Positions 24,165 through 35,454 of a stretch of DNA of 64,000 bases are shown here, in pieces (position 1 is the first letter of the stretch; each line of letters opens with the position of its first letter). Source of the stretch: Tetrastigma voinierianum (lineage: Eukaryota > Streptophyta > Magnoliopsida > Vitales > Vitaceae); assembly GCA_016808115.1 (NCBI GenBank), contig JAEQBH010001504.1, positions 124,001-188,000 of the forward strand, written 5' to 3'. The translations under genes were made by a program, and so were the position numbers. Under the pieces are notes generated by a model. The model did no database searches and was not told where the DNA came from. It saw nothing but the letters and a program-made list of their open reading frames with translations.

Positions 24165-25382
24165 TGATGAGTGCTTAAAACACTCAGATTATACTCGCGT
24201 CGATCTTACATTTTCATGTTGATTTGGCATTATTTATATTATTTAGTGTTAAGTTCTTATTTGGATTTTGTTTTGGAATACGGGCATGATGGCGAAAGAA
24301 CAACCCGGGAAGTATTTTGGAGAAATGAGGCATCTGAGGAAGTCCTTTGCCACGTCGAGCGTCTCACGTCAGCGGCGTCACGAATCACGACGTGGGGGTC
24401 CAGCGTCCGCGAGGAGTCAACCGGTCACACCACGTCAGCGTCACCCGTCGCGGCGTCCTTCACGTCCGCGATCACCCGCGTCGCGGCGTCATTTCGAAAA
24501 ATCTGCTCTCCTCATTAAAAGCAAATTGGGGCTCCGGAAATCGGGGGAGATCGGGAGCGCGCGAGCAGAGGCACGGGTTTGAGGAAGCGGTGACAACGAT
24601 TTCGAGGAAGTGCGAAGAATTATAACGCTTTTCATTTTTCGTATATTTCGGATCTTAGGAGCAATGTTTTCATTATTAAAAGCAGTTTCATCTTTTCTTC
24701 CATTATGTTCCTAGATCTTTTAAAGTTACATGAATACGTCATGCGATATGGATTAAGGATTGATCTTTTATGTTGATTGTTTATAAGTTGTCGAATCTAC
24801 TCACATACGTAGTTAAATTATATGATAATGTTTGGCCAGCATTAGCATAGCCGCACTGAAGATCCAGGGTCGAGATGGGGTATTCGAGGATCTGGGTGAG
24901 TAGCCTTGGTGGTCGATTGATAGAGATATTCGGGACTGAAGGTGGTATCTGGGGGTAGAACATTTAAGCATTTCGAATCACAGGAGTCGAGATAGAGATA
25001 TGCTCGATTCTATTTGCGAGATAGGCGGATATACCTCGAGAGGAGGATATCTCGTAAGCAAGATCCCCTATCACCTCACCATAGGCGGATTATAAATGTA
25101 TTGAATAACACTCTCTTTAGAAAAACCAATCCATTGAATGTGACGGGAGATATAACTGGGCTTTAAGCGACCGCGTTAAATTAAAATCAGCAGTTAAGTT
25201 AGTTTTACATAATTGAACTCCTTTTTAAAGTCATTCTTAGGATATTATGCAAGCATAATCTACGTAGTCAATTGCCTTTCCCTGTGGATCGATATACGTA
25301 CGTTAAGTACCTTTATATTACTTGAGACTCTGTGCACTTGCGCTTAGGCATTCATTTTATACACCGCGTTTTCGGCCTGTCA
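24165..25382 (+). repeat. T1 3' LTR
   Basis: TGATGAGTGC...GGCCTGTCA. It matches the 5' LTR throughout, including the CpG-rich patch (about 24,350-24,495) and the 'attgaataacactctctttag' stretch near the end. Divergence from the 5' copy is visible in every line, so the insertion is not recent. Confidence 0.92.
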
Positions 25383-25387
25383 AAATG

Positions 25388-27083
25388 GTAAAACGGTAAT
25401 TTTGTCAAAATAGTACAGGCTAAAACCTGGAAATTTTCTAGATCTCGGATGACGGAGCGGACTTCACCGTTGGAATCGATGCAGCAAAATCTAGCTACCA
25501 CATTGAACATCGATTCAGAGATAGTCGGGATTTCACGTTTTGGAGGCGTAAGTGTCGGATGACACATGAGTGTAATTAGGGGATGCCATAGCACCCAAAA
25601 GTGACACTTGGCAAAGCCATGGTGCCCCTTGAAGGGATGGCTCACAATGAGCCACATGGGAGTGTGATGTCATAAAAGGGGAATAAGGAATAAAAGAAAA
25701 AGAAGGAAAATTGATGGCCATAGGAAAATTGATAAAATTGGTAAAAAAAATTATTTCGGTGTTGGGGGCTACCGCAACCATTGGTGATCAGTCCAAGACC
25801 GAAGCCGGACTGTTATGGATTTTATAGTGAACTGTTTTCGAGACTAGTTTGTGGCTAAATTTTTAGCCGTTAAAACATATACTAAAATTTCTGGACTATG
25901 TCTAGATTTTTTTATTATTATGGTCGGGAATGGTTATTTTATATGAAGTGTTTTTTTTTTGTGTTATGGTTGAAAATTTAATAACATGCTGAATATGTGT
26001 CAAATATGTTAATATATGTGTATTTAAATGTATTAACATAATGGATGTGAATTATATATGTTTTACATGGTACTTGGCATGAAATGCGATTGAGTAGAAT
26101 GTTCTATGTAGTGTGCATCATACAGGTAACATGAGAACCTGCAATGGCATTAGCATTGCATATGCATAGGGACATTGCATTATGTTGGGTGTGTGTGCAT
26201 GGGTGTGGTCACCCATCATCATTGTTGATGAATGGGTAGTGAGTTCGTACTTTGGACGACGTACAATAGATGTCTCACGGTTACAAAAAATAAAATAAAA
26301 TAAATAAATATAAATAATGTGTGTTGGGAGGAGCAAGAAGGGGACCATTAACCCCCCTCAAGTGAAAAGCCTAGAACATAGGTGTAAGAGACCCGTGGTA
26401 TGATCCGAAAAGTTTTGTAATATGGGTGTAAGAGACCCGCGGTGTGATCCGAAAAGTTCTGTTGCTCAAAGAAGACACAAGGTCATGATTATCACATAGA
26501 CCTCGGGATTTGTGATAGGAGTCGGGATTGACTCGGGATTGGTTGCCCATTGGCACTTGCATTGGGTAATGGAGCCGGTGAGGGCTCGATACATGGGTCA
26601 TTGGTAATACCAGTGACGGTTTTCACACTTGGCATATGCATGTGTGAGGGAGTCGGTGAGTGACTCGGGATATGGGCATGATGACATTTCATGCATGACA
26701 TATGACATTCATGTAGACATTTGAGTGGATGTGTATTTGTTGTGCGACCATTGCATGTGCGCCAGATGAAGTAGCCCTTGTGGAGTCATTTCTCCTCTGG
26801 GCTTTTCTCTTGATAAGTGGGACCGCTGGATACAAGTCCGGTGCATGTGTTTGACCCGCATATGGGACCGCATGCGGGATGAGAGCCAGATGAGGCTTCG
26901 TTTTGTTTTGTTTTTGTCATGTATTATATTCAAGCAGAACATGTATACCTTTTTGTTGTATAAAAGGACTGGTAAATGGACTGTTGATTAAATAGTCTAT
27001 CATATATTTTTTGTATCATTTGGTAAATAATAAATGGTTCTCAATATATGAGACAAATGAGTGTGTCAGGACACCGAGTTATG
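25388..27083 (+). repeat. G2 5' LTR, part 2 of 3
   Basis: Continues from 13,995 after T1 and its duplicated AAATG. It aligns with the 3' LTR from 'gtaaaacggtaatttt' to 'caaatgagtgtg' near 27,065. One stretch is missing: sequence corresponding to about 40,635-41,260 of the 3' LTR is absent at about 25,720, between two 'ggaaaattgat/aaaattgat' words. It ends at the copia insertion and resumes at 32,077. Confidence 0.88.
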
Positions 27084-27689
27084 TGAGAATCAAACATTCC
27101 TATACGGCGGAAATGTAATTTAAATAAATCATTACATATACCGTTCTTCGAAAGCAGCGCAGCAGATTAAGATAGCAAGTAGATCACTAGCGCACCTGCG
27201 TCCAGGCCTCCCAGGTATCCACCACGAATAACTCTCGGGATCCCTCACGGGAATTTTTGCTTGGAAGCTTAATATGCTAGTTCCTGGGAATCATCTCATG
27301 ATCCTTAACTAGGTTTTCGGTCTATTTATAGATACGATTTTACAATCATAAATAATCCTCATAAATAGGATTATTTAATTTCCACATAAATAGGATAATT
27401 AATTCATAATTATTATCATAAATATAAATAAATTAGTGAGAATTAATTCATAATTAATTTCCATAAATAATGAAATTAATTCATGAATTAATTTAATATT
27501 TATTTCTAATATTTATGATAAATTAATTCATAATTAATTATCCTTAAATAATATAATTATCAAATAATTATTTTTTTTTAACCAAATTATTCTTTTTGTG
27601 TGACCACTTTAGGTTCACAATCTACTGGCAGAAATATAAATTGTAATTCTTAGACTTATATTGGCTTTAATACACACATAAAACCAACA
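27084..27689 (-). repeat. Copia 3' LTR
   Basis: In the element's direction TGTTGGTTTTATG...GATTCTCA. It aligns with 31,475-32,076. Both copies contain an AT-rich centre of repeated 'attaattcataattaatt' and 'ataaatataaataaatta' words (about 27,400-27,560 and 31,780-31,930). Confidence 0.9.
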
Positions 27690-27703
27690 AACTCCCACTT
27701 GGA
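27690..27703 (-). other. Copia polypurine tract
   Basis: In the element's direction CCAAGTGGGAGTTT directly before TGTTGG. This is the standard plant copia tract. Confidence 0.88.
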
Positions 27704-28615
27704 CTAAAGTCAATTTAGTCGTGAGAAATTCTAAGATTGAGAATAAATTAAACAACTTTAATTTTATCATTAATTCAACAATTAATCAATTTTATATTTA
27801 TAGGTCGAATTGCTCTCCTAGCCGGAGACATCATGACCCACCCCAAATATTAGGAAAAATAAAGTGATGCGACTTCACTATACATATGAACTAGATTATT
27901 ATAATTATTATCCTTTTCCATCCCATATCTCTTGTTAATTTGCAGTAAGGTGCTTGAGTGTCAACTCATTGTACTAATTTTACCATTTTGTTTAGAAAAT
28001 CAACTCCTTAAATAAATTTAGAACTTTCTAAATCTGTAACATTTGTTTATGAAAACATTAAGTTGACATTTCAACAAGTGGTTACCTTTGAGATATACTC
28101 TCCTGCTATCGAGAGTGATGAATCTATATTGATCATAAACTATCAATTCATGTTTTTCATGCCACTTACGACTTTCATTATTCATACATGGTATGCTAGT
28201 ATGAACTAATTGAGAATCAAAAGCATAATTTCCAACAAAGAAAGGTACTCTTATGATGTCAAGTCGAGGATCCAATTATACTACTATCATATAGAATTAT
28301 ACCGTGACACTCAAATAGCTAACCTTATGAAAATATCTACGTGGGTCCATTCCAGTAAATATGTTCTCGACACATTACTCATATCATCATATGTGCTAAT
28401 ATCACTTGCATTAACAATATCACTTTTGTATTGTTAATACTAAATTAGAGAATATTTAAGAAGAATAAATATATATTATTCTAAGGACTTTATCATCAAA
28501 TATACATTTATATAAATGATAAAATATATTGTCATTATTGCATAAATCAAAACACAATGAGTTAAATAAGTATATATAGCTTTCATCCATATGGCTACAT
28601 CGATTATGTTTATTC
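27704..28615 (-). other. Copia 3' non-coding region
   Basis: AT-rich stretch of about 0.9 kb between the RNase H end and the polypurine tract. Short reading frames are present on both strands, but none matches a family I recognise. Confidence 0.55.
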
Positions 28616-28619
28616 TTCA

Positions 28620-29440
28620 AACCATGAAAATACATGACTATCATGTTTTTTCTAAGACAATGGTTTAGTCAATGGATCAGCTATATTCTCCTCTGTATGA
28701 ACCTTCTCTATCTTTACTTCATCCTTGTCAATAATCTCCCAAAATATAATTTAGCACATACTAAATCTTTCAAATTGGGTTTTTTGATAACTCCTCTTTA
28801 CTTGATTGAAGAGAGGGTATGTCATTTCTATTAATAATATGTCATCCACATATAAAATGAGAAAAACCACAATACTCTCACTGATCTTTTTGTATACATA
28901 AGGCTCATCTTCGTTTTTGATGAAACCAAACATTTTGATTATTTCATCAAAATGAATATTCCAACTTCTGGATGCTTGCTTTAGCCCATAAATGGACTTC
29001 TGTAGCTTACATACTTTATTAGGGTCTTTCGAGACAAAACCCTCAGGTTGTATCATATACACCTCTTCTTGTAAATGTTCGTTAAGCCGGTCTTAACATC
29101 CATTGCCGATTTCATAGTCATAGTATCTTGGTATAGCAAGTATTATCCTAATGTGGATTCAACATCGCCGCGGTGAAAAGGTTTAATCATAAATTATTCT
29201 GTATTTACGACCAGACAACCTTGTGACTGATCGTGCTTTATAAGTAGACACTTTACCATCCATGTCTGTTTTCTTTTTGAAGACCCATTTGCATCCTATA
29301 GGTTTTGTCCCTATAGGTGGATCAACTAAGGTCCAAACCTCATTTTCGTATATGGAATCCATTTCGGAGTTCATGGCTTGAAGCCATTTTTCAGAGTCCT
29401 TATCTAATAAGACTACTATTATAGGTAGTAGGTTCATCAT
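28620..29440 (-). pseudogene. pol: Copia reverse transcriptase and RNase H tail, internally deleted
   Basis: RT starts near 29,400 with WLQAMNSEMDSIYENEVW and PIGCKWVFKKKTDMDGKV (about 29,260-29,310), the conserved start of copia RT. After a frameshift, YMIQPEGFV (about 29,030-29,057), VCKLQKSIYGLKQASRSWN (about 28,955-29,010) and the catalytic box LYVDDILLI (about 28,832-28,858, both aspartates kept) follow. Soon after, the sequence jumps to the extreme RNase H end: EKVHTEENIADPLTKPLS (about 28,660-28,715). Most of RNase H (several hundred bases) is missing. Copia RT copies element RNA in cytoplasmic particles; this one is dead. Confidence 0.9.
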
Positions 29441-29469
29441 TATTAATGATAAATAGTGACATGCCTACG

Positions 29470-30900
29470 AGGGCGACGTATCCCTGAACCCTACGATCAC
29501 CTTGTGTATCTTGAGTTGTTAGCTTTCAGTGCATCATCATGAGGTATCAACTCCTTGCTCACCTCCTTTTCTTACGCTGTGGTTCACGAACTTCATCAAG
29601 TTCTATTTGACTCCCACTAGCCATTTCTAGAATAAATTCTCTTTCTAGAAATGTGGCATGTCTTAAACAAACACTTTTGTTCATTGGGTTATAAAGAAAT
29701 AGTATCCAAAACTCTCTTTTGGATACCCGCAAAATAACATTGCTCCGATTTCAAATCAAACATGCGACTCTACCACTTTACAAAAGGGACATCCCCAAAC
29801 CTTTAAATGTTTAAGATTTGGTTTCCTCTTATACCATATCTCATGCTGGGTAGAATCTACAACTTTAGAAGGAGCATGGTTTAATAGATAGAGCGATGTT
29901 GGAACGCCATCCACAAAATGATTTAGGAAAGATTTGCATAGCTCATCATAGAGCGAACCATATCTAATAGAGTTCGGTTTCTTCTTTTAGATACTCCGTT
30001 TAATTGTAAGCATTATAGTGGAGTCCATTGTGAAGAATTACATTTTCTTCGGATAATCTTAAATTCTTGGCTCAAGTATTCACCACCTCGATACGATCGA
30101 AGGACTTTAATACTTTTTTCCAAGTTGGTTTCAACTTCTTTTATATTCCTTGAACTTTTCAGAGCCTCGATTTATATTTCAATAAGTATACATGACCATA
30201 TCTTGAATGGTCATCCCGATGAACGTGAGTATGAAAAACCATTTCTTACTTTAGTCGACATAGGTCCATACATCATTATGTATGAGACAATAACTCAGTG
30301 ATCTTTCTGCCCTTTCCGGTAAAGGGGCGTTTAGTCATCTTACACAATAAAGCAAGATTAGCGTGTATCAAATGATTCATAATCGAATGATCCTGATATA
30401 CATTTTTATATAATTTGTTTATCGTTTCTCATTTATATGACCAAGTCTGCAATGCCACGAGATAAGAATTTCTAAGATCATCTATTTTGGTTTTTTTTTT
30501 TGTTTATATTGAAAACGAGTTTTCTAGATCAAGTATATATAAACCATTAGTTAAATGACAGTACCATAAAAAACATCATTACGATATAAAGAACAACTTT
30601 TATTCTTTGTAATAATCGTAAACCGTCTAAATCCAAACAAAGAAATAGATATTATATTTTTTAGTTAATCACTGGAACAAATAACAATCTTTTAGATCTA
30701 GAATTAATCCATTGGGTAAAGAAAAGAGTGTATATTCCCTACGTACAATGCAACAACTCTTGCTCCATTTCCCTGCGATGAGTCCACTTCCCTTTAGTCA
30801 ATTTTCTACTTTTCTTTAGACCCTGCATATTTATACAAATATGAGATCCAGATCCGGTATCTAATACCCAAGAGTCAGATTTAGAAGTAGAAAGATTTAT
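29470..30900 (-). pseudogene. pol: Copia protease, gag-pre-integrase and integrase relic
   Basis: In the element's direction: protease at about 30,870 (LG.D.GSG-like, followed by KKSRKLTKG wording), FFTQWINSRSKRLLFVPVIN (about 30,660-30,735), the gag-pre-integrase zinc region LWHCRLGH-like (about 30,440-30,460) and CKMTKRPFTGKG (about 30,315-30,350). The integrase core shows QQNGVSKRRNRTLLDMVRSM (about 29,965-30,025), with the catalytic glutamate replaced by lysine in the GVSE/K motif. LWMAFQ and LKVWGCPF-like wording (about 29,785-29,930) and GYPKESFGY-like wording (about 29,715-29,740) follow. Frameshifts and deletions throughout. Confidence 0.85.
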
Positions 30901-31462
30901 TTCAATCATAAACATTTATGCAATATACAAAATCAAAATATTTTTTTGCTCCCACTAATTCATTCAAATCAATATCCCTTAAATTGATTTAAAATTTTTA
31001 TAAAATTCTTAGTGGGTTAGGATCTTATTTCAATTCTTTTAATCTTGGATTAACTCGACAAATTAAAATAATCTCAATAGAAATAAACAACAATTGCTAA
31101 TTACAACTTTTGTAATTCTAGATAATTAGGTTATCAAATTTTAGTACACATATCACATATGTCTAATCTCTTGTCTCAAAAACACTTGACCTTGAGTTGG
31201 CTCATGAAGCCATGTATTTTGGTAAATCAAGCCATTTATTCGAGATCTAATCTCATAGTAAAATTAAATTTTTAGTAGAAACGATCTTGAGTTAACTCAG
31301 CAAACTATTCTAATAAAATTTATTTAAACTATAATAATGAAGACAACAAATGATTTAATATTTTATTGAGGATAAATTGAATAATATTAATAACTTTTAA
31401 ACAATTAACATACAATATGTAGCAGAATAAAGTTATATCTACGTATGTCTGAGAATAACACA
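30901..31462 (-). other. Copia 5' internal region, gag mostly lost
   Basis: Only about 560 bp separate the protease from the primer site, far less than a complete copia gag (roughly 0.8-1 kb) plus leader. The sequence is AT-rich with no recognised capsid or zinc-knuckle wording, so gag has been deleted or has decayed past recognition. Confidence 0.5.
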
Positions 31463-31474
31463 GGCTCATTACCA
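31463..31474 (-). other. Copia primer-binding site, tRNA-Met-like
   Basis: In the element's direction TGGTAATGAGCC directly follows the LTR end CCCA. It resembles TGGTATCAGAGC, complementary to initiator tRNA-Met, with a few changes. Confidence 0.7.
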
Positions 31475-32076
31475 TGGGAATCAAACATTCCTATACACAA
31501 CGGAAATGTAATTTAAATAAATGCATTACCTTTACATACCGTTCTTGGAAGAAACAACGGCTTGATTAAGATATAAGTAGATCACTAACCCTTACCGTCC
31601 GAGCCTCAAGTATCTACAGAATAACTCTTGGGATCCTCATAGGAATTTTAACTTTCGAGAAGCAATATGCTAGTTCCTCTGAATCATCTCATGATCCTTA
31701 ACTTCAAGTTTCACGATCTATTTATAGATCGATTTCGATCACAAATAATCCTCATAAATAGGATTATTTAATTTCCATAAATAGGATAATTAATTCATAA
31801 TTAATTATCATAAATATAAATAAATTAATTGAAGTAATTCATAATTAATTTCCATAAATATTAGAAATTAATTCATAATTGAATTTAATATTTATTTCTA
31901 ATATTGTAATAAATTAATTCGCAATTAGTATCATAAATATATAATTATCAAAATAGTATTTTGTTTTAACTTGAGAATTATTCTTTTTGTGTGTGACCCT
32001 TTAGGTTCCTAATCAGCGGCAATAAATATGGTGAATTCTTAAACTTATATTAGCTTTAATACACATAAAACCAACG
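31475..32076 (-). repeat. Copia 5' LTR
   Basis: Plus-strand ends TGGGAATC...CCAACG. It pairs with 27,084-27,689. The outer end should read CCAACA, so the terminal base has mutated. Sequence right of it continues the G2 LTR. Confidence 0.88.
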
Positions 32077-32132
32077 GAAGTATCCACGAGTTCCAGTTGT
32101 GGGTTGTGCGGGACCCTTGGAATAGGGTGTCA
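32077..32132 (+). repeat. G2 5' LTR, part 3 of 3
   Basis: GAAGTATCCACGAG... to TAGGGTGTCA, aligning with the end of the 3' LTR (about 42,573-42,634). The LTR ends just before the primer site. Confidence 0.72.
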
Positions 32133-32135
32133 CGA

Positions 32136-32150
32136 CAGTATCGAGCATGG
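32136..32150 (+). other. G2 primer-binding site, tRNA-Met-like
   Basis: CAGTATCGAGCATGG resembles the initiator tRNA-Met complement TGGTATCAGAGCATGG with two changes and a one-base gap. Its position right after the LTR end supports the call. Confidence 0.68.
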
Positions 32151-32482
32151 GTACCGCAGTACCTAGGGCAGGGGACATGGGTTTAAGCCATGGTCATTAA
32201 GGTGTGTTTGTTATGAGCATCACAGCTCGATGTCTTTAGATATGTGATTACCTAGGCAATCACGGGAAAGGATTAAACCTTTGTGGTGTGATTTTTATGT
32301 GATAACTTTGGTGTATAACATGTTATTGCATTTATGCATGATTTGATATATGGAAAACAAAAGAACATCGAGTTAGAGAGCATGATCATAGGTGTTTAGG
32401 GCTGCTATTTATTAGTGTGTGCATCGCCATCACTGTGACTTGGCGTAGCCTGAGAAATCTCATATTTGGTGCTTGGCAGTGT

Positions 32483-33406
32483 AGATGGCTAGTCGCGGAC
32501 GAGAGGACGAGAGGGTCGATCACGGGGCTATGGCCCTTCGCCTATTTTGACCCACGAGGCTTTTATGAGACTATGGGCACGCTACGATTGCCACTATTAT
32601 GCAAATTTTGTGGTGTGGCCCGGGGAGGTCGGGGAGAATGAGTAACATCCGGAGAGTTTGAGGCACATCACCCAGGCATTTAGGGAGAGGGGACCCATTG
32701 GTAGCTGACCATTGGTTCCGTCAGATTGAGATGGTATTAGAGGCCATGGAGATTACCTCCGCTACTACACGGATCAGGTTAGCGGCTTTTTGACTGTGGT
32801 GAATCCACGATATGGTGGGATTGGGTGAAGACCTTTAGAAATGTGGAGGCGATGACTTGGGTAGATTTCAGAGAGCTCTTTATGAGCAAGTTCTTTCCAG
32901 CTTCTTCCAGGCATGTCAAGGCCCGAGAGTTCCTAGACTTACGGTAGGGAGACATGACAGTACTAGAGTACGTGGCTAGGTTTACTAAGCTAGTCCATTT
33001 TGCAGATGACTATGTGGCCACACATCTAGCCAAGGTGAGGAGATTTGAGGATGGTCTGAGACTATCCATCAGGGGCAAGATTGTGGAACTTCTCTTGCAA
33101 GATATGGAAGCTATGGTTAGGACGGCCATGGCCATAGAGGGTGACATAGATGATGCTAAGAGTATCCAAGATGCGGGTACTGGTAAGAGGAAAGAGGGTC
33201 AGCCTTCTTCGAGTTCGGGAAAGCGACAGAGGACTTATGTTTCTCGAGGATCACAGGGACAAGGCCGAGGCTATCAGAGCCAAGGTTAGGGTCGGGGCTA
33301 TTAGGGCCAAGGCCAGGGTAGGAGCACGAGCTAGACAGGGCAAATGCCTTGTTTCTTCTGCCAGTAGCCTGGACATATGAGGAGGGATTGCCCATAGAGG
33401 CAAGGA
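32483..33406 (+). pseudogene. gag: G2 gag relic, part 1
   Basis: Chromovirus capsid polyprotein. The likely start is the ATG at 32,486 (MASRGRED). The Retrotrans_gag domain is clear: DPLVADHWFRQIEMVLEAME (about 32,692-32,750) and WVDFRELFMSKFFPASSR (about 32,860-32,915). A clean stretch from 32,954 reads MTVLEYVARFTKLVHFADDY and AMVRTAMAIEGDIDDA. The CCHC zinc knuckle CFFC..PGHMRRDC is at 33,347-33,388, with a stop inside it. Solo LTR3 cuts the gene 15 bp later. At least four frameshifts or stops. It would package element RNA. Confidence 0.9.
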
Positions 33407-34754
33407 TGTAACACCCCGTCAAGGAGGTGTACGATTTTGCGATCTTTGTAGGGGTGTATAAGGCACCAAGTGTCATATTGTAGTATTTTGGAGACTAAAG
33501 TAGGAAATGAAAGTTTATGGAACCCGGAATTATGGTATTAAAAGAAGGAGTACAAATGTCATTCTAGCAAAAGATTATGAAAAGCAAAAATCATTAAGTG
33601 TAGAGATGGAGCCATAGTAAATTTCAAAAGTTGGTATTGCAATATTAAAGAGATGAGGGCTAATTGCAATTAAGGAAAGTTGTGACTAAAAGGCCATGAG
33701 ACAAAGCCAAAATGTCATTTGGTCTCATTTCTCATTTGGCTAGGGCTCCACGATTGGTGAGAAAAGGAGAAGAGAGCCAAGAGGAGGAAGAGAAGGAAGA
33801 AGAAGGAGGAGGAGAAGTCCAAAAATCAGGTATGTCTTTGCCTTGTAACCATAGGTAATTGGATTCTAGGACTTTGGCAAGGAGAATAGATGCTCCTTTG
33901 GTCTAGGTTTTGTGTAAAGAGCACATAAACCTTTGAATTGTTGAGGTTATGAGAGTAAAACCCCAATTGGGAGAAAATAACCATGGAATCATCACATTTA
34001 TGTGGTTTTAAAAAGAATTGGTGGACCTAAGTTGAGTTCTTGGATTTTCACCTAGGGTTTTGAAGTTTGAGGTTCCATAGCACCAATTCAAGTGTTGTGG
34101 AGTTGTTTTTGGATGATTTCCATGATGTTTCTTGAGGTGTTATGAATTATAGAAGTTGTATGAAGTGAATTGGTAGCAAAAGTGGCAAAAAGAAGCAAAT
34201 ATGGGCAGGAATTTCGGAAGGTGTACCGGTACATGCGGGGTTTGCAGTCACGCTAACATAAGGCAAGTGTACGGTACATGTTCGAGTGTCTGGAAATTTT
34301 ATAAGAAATCTGATGTGTCTGGAATCTGGTCAGGGTGTCTTGGTACATGTCCCGATCTTAGTACATGTCCCAAATGCCCAAAATACTATGTTTTTGTATA
34401 ATTAAGCCCGGATTCGTACACCGATAGTTTAGGAACCTTATTAAATGATTAAGATAGTTTCGAATAAGATTGGGACTCGTGGCGTGGCGTGCCTCGCCGC
34501 CTCGTGACTTCATACGCCTCGGCGATCGTTGAGTGTGATTAAGTGCTAGGAGTAAGTTAAGTTGCGTAATTCTGTGAGCAATTATTTCCGTGTTGGTTGA
34601 GGATGTAGGTTAAAGAAGCAAAGGCGGGAAAAGTGTGGAGGCGTGCTCCAGGATTTGTAAGCAAAGAGATGTAGTGTTCTAAACTCATTTTCCAAATACT
34701 CTTGTATTATTAATATAATTACTCATTGTTTTACTTCAGTATTTCATAGTTTTG

Positions 34755-35060
34755 ATTGGAAACCATTTTCAAGCAAGCGATGAATTGGAAAGCAAGCTAA
34801 TGGTTTTGAGGTTAAACCATTTTGAAAAACGAAAGCATTGGTTTTAAATTGTGAAACCATTTTCAAGAAAGCAAGCAAGTAAGTAAATGGTTTGAATGAA
34901 TTAAACCAATTTTCAAACAGCGAGTAAGTAAGTAAATGGTTTTGAATGATTAAACCATTTTCAAACAACAACAAGTAGCGAATGGTTTTGAATAATTAAA
35001 CCATTTTCAAGCAAGCAAGCAAGCAAATGGTTTTAAATTGTAAACCATTTCTGAAGCACA
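34755..35060. repeat. Minisatellite of AAACCATTTT...AAATGGTTTT units
   Basis: Six to seven units of about 45-60 bp in solo LTR3. Each begins AAACCATTTTCAAGCAAGC-like and ends AAATGGTTTTGAAT-like, so every unit has an inverted pair of about 9-10 bp around a 'caagcaagcaagtaagt' spacer. Unit lengths vary through the number of AAGC/AAGT steps. A minus-strand reading frame here is a by-product. Confidence 0.8.
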
Positions 35061-35454
35061 AGCAAGCAAGCAAGCCGAAAGAATGTTTGTGAAAATCGGG
35101 CCTTCCACAGTTCTAGCGAGCAAACGGTCGGAGAAATTATTCACGTCGTGCCGGTGGAATTAGGGTCTCATACATGCATTTTAGTTTTTGCACAGTCGGC
35201 AGAGCTTAGGACATATCATGCATTTAAAGGAGACCGTGGCACGTACGAGGAGTATATGGGTTATGAGCTCTAACTAAATTATGGTGATGGCGACCACAGG
35301 TCAATTCCACCATATTTACGAGAAAAAGGTGATGGAATGAGGTCCTTCCAAACGCAGTTGAAACCTGAGGTTCCGTGTTCACTAGAGTATGATAAGCAAA
35401 AATAGGCCTCCAGTGGTTGATGCTTTATGAGCATGATATACAGTTTTGAAAAAT

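Larger units (their letters stand above)
13996..25382 (+). mobile_element. Athila/Tat-type element T1, complete but decayed
   Basis: An 11.4-kb gypsy element with both LTRs (13,996-15,217; 24,165-25,382), a perfect tRNA-Asp primer site, gag, protease, RT, RNase H, integrase, a post-pol region with a second degenerate ORF, a polypurine tract and exact AAATG flanks. The wording of the protease and RT (IILGRPF, LNWEKCHFM, LPPPSSVRGIRSFLG) fits the Athila branch. All ORFs are broken. Confidence 0.93.
27084..32076 (-). mobile_element. Ty1/copia element in the G2 5' LTR
   Basis: About 5.0 kb, minus strand. LTRs at 27,084-27,689 and 31,475-32,076, polypurine tract next to the left (3') LTR and a tRNA-Met-like primer site next to the right (5') LTR. 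Internal order in its own direction is gag remnant, protease, gag-pre-integrase, integrase, reverse transcriptase, RNase H tail, the defining order of copia elements (integrase before RT). It lies about 55 bp from the end of the G2 LTR. A clear target duplication could not be identified. Confidence 0.9.

Noticed and set aside
24171..24625. Three overlapping plus-strand frames of 90-115 codons
   Set aside because: They lie in the T1 3' LTR across its CpG array; the 5' LTR equivalent is broken and no family matches.
34755..35060. Regular repeat-spacer pattern resembling a CRISPR array
   Set aside because: Plant LTR context, spacers made of the same AAGC words, varying unit length and no cas genes; it is a minisatellite.
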